Of a stretch of DNA of 64,000 nt, positions 58,508 through 64,000 are shown piece by piece (within the stretch, counting starts at the first letter, position 1; each line of letters starts with the position of its first letter). The translations under genes were made by a program, and so were the position numbers. The stretch lies in assembly GCA_963743575.1 (NCBI GenBank), contig CAVUQC010000004.1, positions 62,001 through 126,000 of the forward strand. Reading direction: 5' to 3'. Source of the stretch: DASUPK01 sp963743575. Its GTDB lineage: Bacteria; Actinomycetota; Thermoleophilia; Solirubrobacterales; 70-9. The notes below the pieces were generated by a model. It did not search any database. It saw nothing but the letters and a program-made list of their open reading frames with translations, and was not told the origin of the DNA.

Positions 58508-59662
58508 ATGGACGATTGGAAGATAGGTATGGAAGCCGCCGCTGCCCCCAAACGCGATTACGACTTCGCTGAGATCCTCACCAGGATGTCGGAGGAGAGG
58601 GCTTCGGACGTCCATCTGACGCCGGGCTACCCGCCCGCAATGCGCCTGCGCGGCAAGATCTTGCCCCTGGAGGAGTACGGGCGCCTCATGCCGCAGCAGA
58701 CCCGCGACACCGTCTACAGCCTCCTCAACGACGACCAGCGCAAGCGCTTCGAATCCAACAAGCAGCTCGATCTCGCCTACGCCGTCCCCGGCGTCGCCCG
58801 CTTCAGGGTCAACTGCTTCTTCCAGCGCGGCTCGATCAGCGCAGCCTTTCGCCGGATTCCCCACCAGATTCCGCGCCTGGACGAGCTCGGCTTGCCCAAG
58901 GTCCTCGAGGAGCTGACCCACAAGCCCAGAGGTCTCGTCCTCGTCACGGGCCCGACCGGCTCGGGTAAGTCGACCACGCTCGCCGCGATGCTCGACATCA
59001 TCAACTCGGAGCGCGACGAGCACATCCTCACCATCGAGGACCCGATCGAGTTCCTGCACGGCCACAAGCGCTGCATCGTCAACCAGCGAGAGATCGGCGC
59101 GGACGCGGAGGACTTCGCCTCCGCCCTGAGGGCGGCACTGCGCGAGGACCCCGACGTGATTCTCGTCGGCGAGATGCGCGACCTCGAGACGATGTCGACC
59201 GCACTGACCGCCGCGGAGACCGGCCACCTGGTCTTCGCGACCCTGCACACCCAGTCGACCGCGCAGACGGTCGACCGGATCATCGACGTCTTTCCGGCCA
59301 CCCAGCAGGCCCAGGTGCGGATGCAGCTCTCGATCGGGCTGCAGGGGATCGTCACCCAGCAGCTGCTCCCCACGGTGGATGGCGCCGGCCGTGTGGTCGC
59401 CTGCGAGGTCCTGGTGCCGACGCCGGCCGTCCGCAACCTGATCCGCGAGGGCAAGACGCACCAGATCTACTCGGCCATACAGACTTCCGGCGCGATCGGC
59501 ATGCAGACCATGGACGCCCACCTTGCACAGCTGGTGCGCACCTCACGGATCTCGAGGAAGCTCGCGGAGCAGCGAGCCTCGGTGCCTGAGGAGCTCAAGA
59601 GGCTGCTGGGACCGACGCCGGGCAACGGGGCTGTCGCCCCGGCGATGACCGGCGGAGGCTGA
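58508..59662 (+). CDS. pilT: Type IV pilus retraction ATPase PilT
   Basis: 384 residues. Drives pilus disassembly. N-terminal DYDFAEILTRMSEERASDVH, Walker A GPTGSGKSTT near residue 148-157, Walker B EDPDVILVGEMRD, His box TGHLVFATLHTQSTAQTVDR. The AIRNLIRE-type motif AVRNLIREGKTHQIYSAIQT marks it as the true PilT, unlike the paralogue at 54905. Start either ATG 58508 (AAGGG 4 nt before) or ATG 58529 (GGAAG 7 nt before); homology does not decide. pilC follows 1 bp after its stop. Confidence 0.92.
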   Translation: MDDWKIGMEAAAAPKRDYDFAEILTRMSEERASDVHLTPGYPPAMRLRGKILPLEEYGRLMPQQTRDTVYSLLNDDQRKRFESNKQLDLAYAVPGVARFRVNCFFQRGSISAAFRRIPHQIPRLDELGLPKVLEELTHKPRGLVLVTGPTGSGKSTTLAAMLDIINSERDEHILTIEDPIEFLHGHKRCIVNQREIGADAEDFASALRAALREDPDVILVGEMRDLETMSTALTAAETGHLVFATLHTQSTAQTVDRIIDVFPATQQAQVRMQLSIGLQGIVTQQLLPTVDGAGRVVACEVLVPTPAVRNLIREGKTHQIYSAIQTSGAIGMQTMDAHLAQLVRTSRISRKLAEQRASVPEELKRLLGPTPGNGAVAPAMTGGG

Positions 59663-59663
59663 A

Positions 59664-60899
59664 ATGAGCACCTTCGCGTTCCGCGCCGTCGACGTAGCGG
59701 GAGTCCCCTCGCGCGGGGAGCTCGACGCCGAGACCAAGGGACAGGTGACCGAGCAGCTTCGCGAGCGCGGTCTGATCGTGCTCGACGTCTCCGAGAAGAA
59801 CGAAGCGATGCGGCTCGAGAAGGTCTTCGACCGCTTCCGGAGCATCCCCATGCGGGACCTCGCGGTGTTCGCCCGCCAGTTCGCCACCCTGATCGCATCG
59901 GGGATGCCGATGCTGCGCTCGCTCTACACCCTCGAGGACCAGACCGAGGACGAGCGCCTCTGTGGCGCGATCGCAGGCGTCCGCCAGGACGTGGAGGCGG
60001 GCAGCTCGCTCGCCGACGCGATGGGCAGGCGTCCCCAGGTCTTCGACAAGCTCTTCCGGGCGATGGTCCAGTCAGGTGAGAGCTCGGGCCGCCTGGACGA
60101 GGCGCTCGACCGGATCGCCTACCAGATGGAGAAGCTGGACGCCCTCAAGCGGGAGATCCGCTCCGCGATCATCTACCCGGCCTTCGTCTTCACCGCCGGC
60201 GTGGCGGTGATGCTCGCCGTCGTCATCTTCATCGTCCCGATCTTCGCCGACGCCTTCAAGCAGGCCGTCCAGGATCAGCCCGGCGAGTCCGCGTCACTTC
60301 CCGCCCTGACTCAGGTCATGGTGGGCATCTCGAACTTCCTGAAGGGCTACTGGTTCATCTGGCTCCCCGGCATTGCCGGCGCCGCAATCGCCTTCTTCCA
60401 GTGGAAGAAGACGGAGAAGGGGCGAGCCCAATGGGACCACGTGAAGCTCCGCCTGCCGATGCACATCGGCGACATCGTCCAGAAGGCTGCGGTGGCCCGC
60501 TGGTCGCGCACCTTCTCGGGCGCAGTGGCCTCCGGCGTTCCCCTGCTCGAGTCGATCAAGCTCACCGGCCAGACGGCTGGGAGCTACCCGGTGGAGGAGG
60601 CGATGGAGGAGGTCTATGCCTCCGTCAAGAGCGGCGGGACGCTTGCCCATCCGATTGAGGAGGCCGCCGTCTTTCCGCCCATGGTCGGCCACATGGTCTC
60701 CGTGGGTGAGGAGAGCGGCCAGCTCGAGGCCATGCTGACCAAGGTGGCCGACTTCTACGAGGCCGAGGTCGACACCAAGGTGAAGGCCCTCACCTCGCTG
60801 ATCGAGCCGGCGATGATCGTCATCGTCGGCGGAATGGTCGGCTTCATCGTGATCGCGATGTACCTGCCGCTCTTCAGCCTCTACGACAAGATCCGCTAG
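59664..60899 (+). CDS. pilC: Type IV pilus inner-membrane platform protein PilC
   Basis: 411 residues, GspF/PilC family, the membrane platform on which PilB and PilT act. Two repeats of the T2SSF domain: MRDLAVFARQFATLIASGMP, FRAMVQSGESSGRLDEALDR, and AVARWSRTFSGAVASGVPLL, VSVGEESGQLEAMLTKVADF, each followed by membrane helices (VFTAGVAVMLAVVIFIVPIF, MIVIVGGMVGFIVIAMYLPL). Follows pilT directly. Repeat copy 7 begins a few bases after the TAG. Confidence 0.93.
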   Translation: MSTFAFRAVDVAGVPSRGELDAETKGQVTEQLRERGLIVLDVSEKNEAMRLEKVFDRFRSIPMRDLAVFARQFATLIASGMPMLRSLYTLEDQTEDERLCGAIAGVRQDVEAGSSLADAMGRRPQVFDKLFRAMVQSGESSGRLDEALDRIAYQMEKLDALKREIRSAIIYPAFVFTAGVAVMLAVVIFIVPIFADAFKQAVQDQPGESASLPALTQVMVGISNFLKGYWFIWLPGIAGAAIAFFQWKKTEKGRAQWDHVKLRLPMHIGDIVQKAAVARWSRTFSGAVASGVPLLESIKLTGQTAGSYPVEEAMEEVYASVKSGGTLAHPIEEAAVFPPMVGHMVSVGEESGQLEAMLTKVADFYEAEVDTKVKALTSLIEPAMIVIVGGMVGFIVIAMYLPLFSLYDKIR

Positions 60900-60904
60900 G
60901 TACC

Positions 60905-61000
60905 AGCGGCCACCAGGCCGCACCACTCTGGAGCGGCGGCGCAAGCCGCCGCGACTTATGTCGGCGGCCGCTTGTGGCCGCGATCTGATGTCGAAGCCGT
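60905..61000 (+). repeat. Convergent-gene structured repeat, copy 7
   Basis: Starts 5 nt after the pilC stop: GCGGCCACCAGGCCGC, then an inner hairpin GGCGGC-GCAA-GCCGCC replacing GGGCGAAGCCC (longer stem, GNRA loop), ACTTATGTCGGCGGCCGC, GTGGCCGC and GATGTCGAAGCC. The convergent GNAT gene runs into it and uses the TTA (60956-60958) of ACTTATG as its stop codon. Confidence 0.9.
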
Positions 61001-61540
61001 GCCCGCAGCGCGTAGGAGCGGGCGGATCGCATGCGTCGCCGTGGTCGGCAGTGTCACCTCGACCTCCGTCACGCCGCCGTCGGCCGGGTGGCGGGTGGTC
61101 GGCCCCAGCTCGTCGAAGAGCTGGAGCATCTCGCGGTTCTCCGCCAGGCAGACGCCGGTGAACCGCGTGACGCCGTCCTCCGCCGCTCGCCGGGCCAGCA
61201 GGCCGAGGAGCGTCGTGCCGATGCCCCGGCCCTGCCAGTCGTCGGGAACCGTCACCGCCACCTCGGCCCGCTTCGGGTCGGCCTCCTGGCGGACGTACCG
61301 AGCGACGCCGACGATCTCACCCGCCTCGGTCAGCGCGACAAGAGCCTCATGGTCGGAGTGGTCGAGCTCGGTCAGGTAGGTGAGCTCACTCGCCGTCAGG
61401 CGCTTCACAGGCGCCAGGAATCGCCTGTATACGGACTTCTCGCTGAGGTGGCTGAAGTTCTCGACCAGGGCGGATTTATCCTCAGCGGCGATCGGCCGGA
61501 TCGAGAGCCGGACGCCATCGACAGTTTCCATGCTCTCCAT
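60956..61540 (-). CDS. GNAT-family N-acetyltransferase with repeat-encoded tail
   Basis: 194 residues from ATG 61540 (GGGAGGACC upstream). Acetyl-CoA binding motif A: VAVTVPDDWQGRGIGTTLLG, with RLAARR-type helix LLARRAAEDGVTRFTGVCLA; N-terminal VDGVRLSIRPIAAEDKSALV. Probably acetylates a protein or small molecule. The last ~14 residues (TASTSDRGHKRPPT) and the stop codon are encoded by repeat copy 7, so the natural end of the domain is at about LLRAAG. Substrate unknown. Confidence 0.88.
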   Translation of the reverse strand: MESMETVDGVRLSIRPIAAEDKSALVENFSHLSEKSVYRRFLAPVKRLTASELTYLTELDHSDHEALVALTEAGEIVGVARYVRQEADPKRAEVAVTVPDDWQGRGIGTTLLGLLARRAAEDGVTRFTGVCLAENREMLQLFDELGPTTRHPADGGVTEVEVTLPTTATHAIRPLLRAAGTASTSDRGHKRPPT

Positions 61541-61630
61541 GGGCTGGTCCTCCCGGTCCACGAACTGAGTATCCCGATCCCGTGGACGCACGTATGACTC
61601 CGGCGCCCTAAGCAGTATTGAGGGACTTGC

Positions 61631-61657
61631 TAAAGGCCCTCGGCGTACCGCCGATGG
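61631..61657 (+). promoter_or_regulatory. Sigma-28/WhiG-type promoter of pilin 1
   Basis: TAAAGGCC, 11 bp, GCCGATGG: this keeps the TAAAGTTT-N11-GCCGATAA spacing of FliA promoters and the TAAA...GCCGATAA of WhiG. Transcription would start near 61665, just before the riboswitch. The -35 core TAAAG and -10 core CCGAT recur before the two next pilins. Confidence 0.6.
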
Positions 61658-61687
61658 AGGTCGCGTAAAGGAAACGCCAGGGCCTTC

Positions 61688-61770
61688 GGTGAGAAAGGCA
61701 AACCCGTCGTGAGGCGGGGACGCAAAACCAACGGGGCTCGGAGAGAAATCTCAGAGCCGGCCGGGTTACC
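61688..61770 (+). promoter_or_regulatory. c-di-GMP-I (GEMM) riboswitch
   Basis: Core GEMM sequences are all present in order: GGCAAACC, hairpin CCCGTC-GTGA-GGCGGG with a GNRA loop (P2), GGGACGCAAA, then the P3 arm GGGGCTC...GAGCC with an inner GAGA-GAAA-TCTC hairpin, and CCGGGTTACC. GGTGA and TTACC can close P1. It senses cyclic di-GMP and controls the pilin 57 nt downstream. An expression platform (terminator or SD-sequestering helix) could not be identified between 61771 and the AAGGAG site. Confidence 0.95.
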
Positions 61771-61827
61771 ACCGGGGTCAACCGACTTCGACGGCTTGGG
61801 GCTCTGGCACGGACAAGGAGAATCAAA

Positions 61828-62292
61828 ATGATTCTGAAGCTCCGTGAGCGGATGGCCACACGCGAAGAGGGATTCACCCTCATCGAGCTCCTGGTCGTCA
61901 TGCTCATCATCGGAATCCTGGCCGCGATCGCGATCCCCACGTTCTTCAACCAGAGGAACAAGGCGAGCGACTCGAGTGCCAAGGAAATGGCCCACACGGG
62001 CCAGGTGGCGGCGGAGACGATCGCCACTGACAACAACGGTTCCTACCTGACGGTCAGCCCGACGACGCTGAACGCGATCGATTCTTCGATCCTGACGGCG
62101 GCGGGTTCACCCCCGCATCCGTTCGCAAGCGCCGCCAGCGGCACCGCCAACAGCTGGACCGAGACGATCACGTCTCCGACCGGCAACACGTTCACGATCG
62201 CCAAGAGCTCCACTGGCGCTCTGAGCTACACCTGCACCGTCCCGGCCGGTAACGACCGAGGCGGCTGCCCGACCGGCGGAAACTGGGGCTAA
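61828..62292 (+). CDS. Type IV pilin 1 (riboswitch-controlled)
   Basis: 154 residues. Class III prepilin signal: charged leader MILKLRERMATREEG, cleaved before FTLIELLVVMLIIGILAAIA, with Glu5. The globular part ends in a Cys pair (YTCTVPAGNDRGGCPTGG) forming a short disulfide loop. Expected to be the major pilin or one of several. AAGGAG precedes the ATG. Almost identical to pilin 2 except for the first five residues and a block at ~88-97. Ends before a strong intrinsic terminator. Confidence 0.95.
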   Translation: MILKLRERMATREEGFTLIELLVVMLIIGILAAIAIPTFFNQRNKASDSSAKEMAHTGQVAAETIATDNNGSYLTVSPTTLNAIDSSILTAAGSPPHPFASAASGTANSWTETITSPTGNTFTIAKSSTGALSYTCTVPAGNDRGGCPTGGNWG

Positions 62293-62317
62293 TCCCAGCT
62301 AGCCGATCGGCATGAGA

Positions 62318-62347
62318 GAGGGCGGGCCTTCGGGCCCGCCCTCTTTG
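62318..62347 (+). terminator. Intrinsic terminator after pilin 1
   Basis: GAGGGCGGGCC, loop TTCG, GGCCCGCCCTC: perfect 11-bp stem with a stable UUCG loop, followed by TTTG. Ends the riboswitch-pilin 1 transcript, so pilin 2 needs its own promoter. Confidence 0.92.
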
Positions 62348-62371
62348 TTCCACGATTTCTTGGTCAATCGC

Positions 62372-62397
62372 TAAAGGCCCCCGGAACAGCGACCGAT
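62372..62397 (+). promoter_or_regulatory. Sigma-28/WhiG-type promoter of pilin 2
   Basis: TAAAG at 62372 and CCGAT at 62393, separated by 17 bp. The context TTGGTCAATCGCTAAAGGCCCCCGG is shared with the pilin 3 site. Predicted leader is about 25 nt and carries GGAGGG; no riboswitch. Confidence 0.5.
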
Positions 62398-62429
62398 CAA
62401 GTCAAAGTCCACGATTTGGAGGGAAAATA

Positions 62430-62894
62430 ATGTTCCAGAAGCTCCGTGAGCGGATGGCCACACGCGAAGAGGGATTCACCCTCATCGAGCTCCTGGTCGT
62501 CATGCTCATCATCGGAATCCTGGCCGCGATCGCGATCCCCACGTTCTTCAACCAGAGGAACAAGGCGAGCGACTCGAGTGCCAAGGAAATGGCCCACACG
62601 GGCCAGGTGGCGGCAGAGACGATCGCCACTGACAACAACGGTTCCTACCTGACGGTCAGCCCGACGACGCTGAACGCGATCGACAGCTCGGTCCGGACTG
62701 CGGCGGGCACCCCGCCGAAGCCGTTCGCAAGCGCCGCCAGCGGCACCGCCAACAGCTGGACCGAGACGATCACGTCTCCGACAGGCAACACGTTCACGAT
62801 CGCCAAGAGCTCCACTGGCGCTCTGAGCTACACCTGCACCGTCCCGGCCGGTAACGACCGAGGCGGCTGCCCGACCGGCGGCAATTGGGGTTAA
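62430..62894 (+). CDS. Type IV pilin 2
   Basis: 154 residues; same prepilin signal and Cys-pair end as pilin 1. Differences: N-terminus MFQKLRERM and a short variable block (SVRTAAGTPPKPF instead of SILTAAGSPPHPF). The coding DNA around this block is nearly identical in the two genes, pointing to recent duplication or gene conversion. It is transcribed apart from pilin 1 and without the riboswitch. Confidence 0.95.
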   Translation: MFQKLRERMATREEGFTLIELLVVMLIIGILAAIAIPTFFNQRNKASDSSAKEMAHTGQVAAETIATDNNGSYLTVSPTTLNAIDSSVRTAAGTPPKPFASAASGTANSWTETITSPTGNTFTIAKSSTGALSYTCTVPAGNDRGGCPTGGNWG

Positions 62895-62920
62895 TCCCGG
62901 CCGACAGGTCTGCTTGAACA

Positions 62921-62954
62921 GGAGGGCGGGTCTTCGGGCCCGCCCTCCGCTTTT
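62921..62954 (+). terminator. Intrinsic terminator after pilin 2
   Basis: GGAGGGCGGGTC, loop TTCG, GGCCCGCCCTCC: 12-bp stem with one T-G pair, followed by GCTTTTG. Confidence 0.9.
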
Positions 62955-62980
62955 GCGGTCAGCACTTTTTGGTCGATCGC

Positions 62981-63006
62981 TAAAGCCCTCCGGTCCGCAG
63001 CCCGAT
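62981..63006 (+). promoter_or_regulatory. Sigma-28/WhiG-type promoter of pilin 3
   Basis: TAAAG at 62981 and CCGAT at 63002 with 17 bp between, preceded by TTTTTGGTCGATCGC as in pilin 2. The -10 ends 9 nt before the ATG, so the mRNA would be leaderless or nearly so. Confidence 0.45.
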
Positions 63007-63015
63007 TCACCAGGG

Positions 63016-63480
63016 ATGTCGCAGAAGCTCCACAAACTGTCCGGCGATCGCGAAGAGGGCTTCACCCTCATCGAGGTCCTTGCGGTCATGGTCATCATCG
63101 GGATCCTCGCCGCAATTGCGATCCCCGCCTTCTTCAACCAGCGCAACAAGGCCAATGACTCGGGCGCGAAGGAGATGACGCACACGTCCCGGATTGCCAT
63201 GGAGGCGCTCGGCACCGACAACGACGGCTCCTACTCGACAGCGTCGCCCGCTGCCCTCAACGCGGTCGACAGGTCGATTCCGACCGCTGCCGGCTCGCCT
63301 CCCAAGCCCTATGTGAGCGCCGCGAGCGGGACCAGCAACAGCTGGACACTGACGATCACGGCGTCGACCGGAAACACCTTCACGGTCGCCAAGAGCTCCT
63401 CCGGTGCGGTCGCCTTCACCTGCACGGTTCCCACGGGCAACGACCGCGGCGGCTGCCCCAGCGGCGGTGCCTGGGGCTAG
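63016..63480 (+). CDS. Type IV pilin 3
   Basis: 154 residues from ATG 63016: MSQKLHKLSGDREEG then FTLIEVLAVMVIIGILAAIA, the same fold and Cys-pair end (FTCTVPTGNDRGGCPSGGAW). More diverged from pilins 1 and 2 (about two-thirds identical). ATG 63016 is chosen as it matches the leader length of the other two pilins. Confidence 0.93.
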   Translation: MSQKLHKLSGDREEGFTLIEVLAVMVIIGILAAIAIPAFFNQRNKANDSGAKEMTHTSRIAMEALGTDNDGSYSTASPAALNAVDRSIPTAAGSPPKPYVSAASGTSNSWTLTITASTGNTFTVAKSSSGAVAFTCTVPTGNDRGGCPSGGAWG

Positions 63481-63576
63481 CCGCGCACGGCCGCCTCGTA
63501 CGAACGGCCAGCGGCACCAAATCTTGGTATGGGCACTGACCCCAAGCGTGCCGATGCATGGAACGAGCGTGTACCG

Positions 63577-64000
63577 ATGCGACTGCCCATCCTGAAAAGA
63601 ATTCGCGAAGAGCAATCCGGCGTGACCATGATCGAGGTGTTGGTCGCGTCGATGGTTCTGCTCATCGCGTCCGCCGGGCTCTACATGTCCCTGACGGCCG
63701 GCAACCGCGCCACGGCCCTCGAGCGCCATCGCGTCAAGGCCAACGATCTGGCGGAGCAGGAGCTCGAGCGGGTCCGGTCACTGCGGATCGCGGACCTCTC
63801 GACCTGGAACTCGACCCGGCGCGTCATGGAGGACGGCACCGAGCTGGCGTCCGGAGCGAGCTGCCCCGCGACAGGCCAGACGTGCTACTCGGTCAGCTCG
63901 AGGACCCAGTTCCTGACGGAGACCGCCTCGACCAACACCTGTGCCTCCGGCACCGGATCCCGCGACTACCTGCAGCTGTCGGTGTCGGTCAGCTGGACCG
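63577..64000 (+). CDS. PilV-like minor pilin, cut by the window edge
   Basis: Partial: MRLPILKRIREEQSG, then VTMIEVLVASMVLLIASAGL, a type III prepilin signal with cleavage after Gly and Glu5, followed by TALERHRVKANDLAEQELER and RVRSL, the region usual in PilV/GspI-type minor pilins. Two or more Cys further on. An in-frame ATG at 63529 would add 16 residues; the shorter leader fits prepilins better. Follows the three pilins in the same direction. Confidence 0.85.
   Translation, partial: MRLPILKRIREEQSGVTMIEVLVASMVLLIASAGLYMSLTAGNRATALERHRVKANDLAEQELERVRSLRIADLSTWNSTRRVMEDGTELASGASCPATGQTCYSVSSRTQFLTETASTNTCASGTGSRDYLQLSVSVSWT

Noticed and set aside
2494..61000. Treating the convergent-gene repeats as an insertion sequence or MITE
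   Set aside because: No target-site duplication is visible, no transposase is in the window, and the strict convergent placement is unlike random transposition.
62398..62430. A second riboswitch before pilin 2
   Set aside because: The leader is only about 25 nt and none of the GEMM core sequences is there.
1..64000. tRNA, rRNA and replication origin
   Set aside because: I looked for tRNA arms, rRNA-like sequence and DnaA-box clusters and saw none; a tRNA scan would be needed to exclude a missed tRNA.

Overview
The window is GC-rich, gene-dense chromosomal DNA from a Gram-positive, actinobacterial-type organism. Gene content fits a soil actinobacterium of the Thermoleophilia/Solirubrobacterales kind: three F420-type LLM oxidoreductases, EgtB/EgtD for ergothioneine, split NHEJ ligase and polymerase genes, a three-gene proton-translocating transhydrogenase, CSLREA and Lys/Arg-rich secreted proteins, an actinobacterial RpoD and a type IV pilus locus. 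The taxon is an inference; no rRNA or tRNA gene is visible. I saw no insertion sequence, integrase, phage gene or CRISPR array.

Layout: 1-12.5 kb holds a NUDIX hydrolase, MsrA, membrane and secreted proteins, an amidase, a metallo-hydrolase, a PAS protein, a cupredoxin lipoprotein, a thiolase and an LLM enzyme. 12.5-31 kb is acyl-CoA and central metabolism (VLCAD-like dehydrogenase, crotonase, thioesterase, L-2-hydroxyglutarate oxidase, pyruvate kinase coupled to a CtpE-like P-type ATPase), two NHEJ genes and a RES-Xre toxin-antitoxin pair. 31-54 kb holds pntAA-AB-B, a tandem pair of exported multi-pass membrane proteins, egtB-egtD, a carotenoid oxygenase beside a PadR regulator, class II FBPase and rpoD. 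54.9-64 kb is a type IV pilus region: PilU-like ATPase, an anchored unknown protein, PilB, PilT, PilC, then three major-type pilins and the start of a PilV-like minor pilin. The first pilin is preceded by a clear c-di-GMP-I (GEMM) riboswitch, and all three pilins by TAAA-N16/17-CCGAT boxes resembling sigma-28/WhiG promoters.

The most unusual DNA feature is a family of ~100-bp structured repeats at seven loci. Every copy lies between two convergent genes, begins or ends on their stop codons, and keeps its stems by compensatory changes (one 8-bp arm is swapped entirely). All eleven convergent pairs without a copy have gaps of 40 bp or less, or overlap. A second striking feature is that two paralogous AbiEi/DUF559-like genes each have a GTG start codon at the exact centre of a perfect inverted repeat, with unrelated arm sequences in the two copies.

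Several genes are broken by single-base frameshifts (8763-9499, 20536-21463, 36794-38465) or an in-frame stop (30498-30683), and egtB and egtD lack good start codons. Two of these shifts lie in short homopolymers, so assembly error must be excluded before calling pseudogenes. Many genes carry a TAnnnT hexamer 6-9 nt before the start codon, suggesting frequent leaderless transcription.
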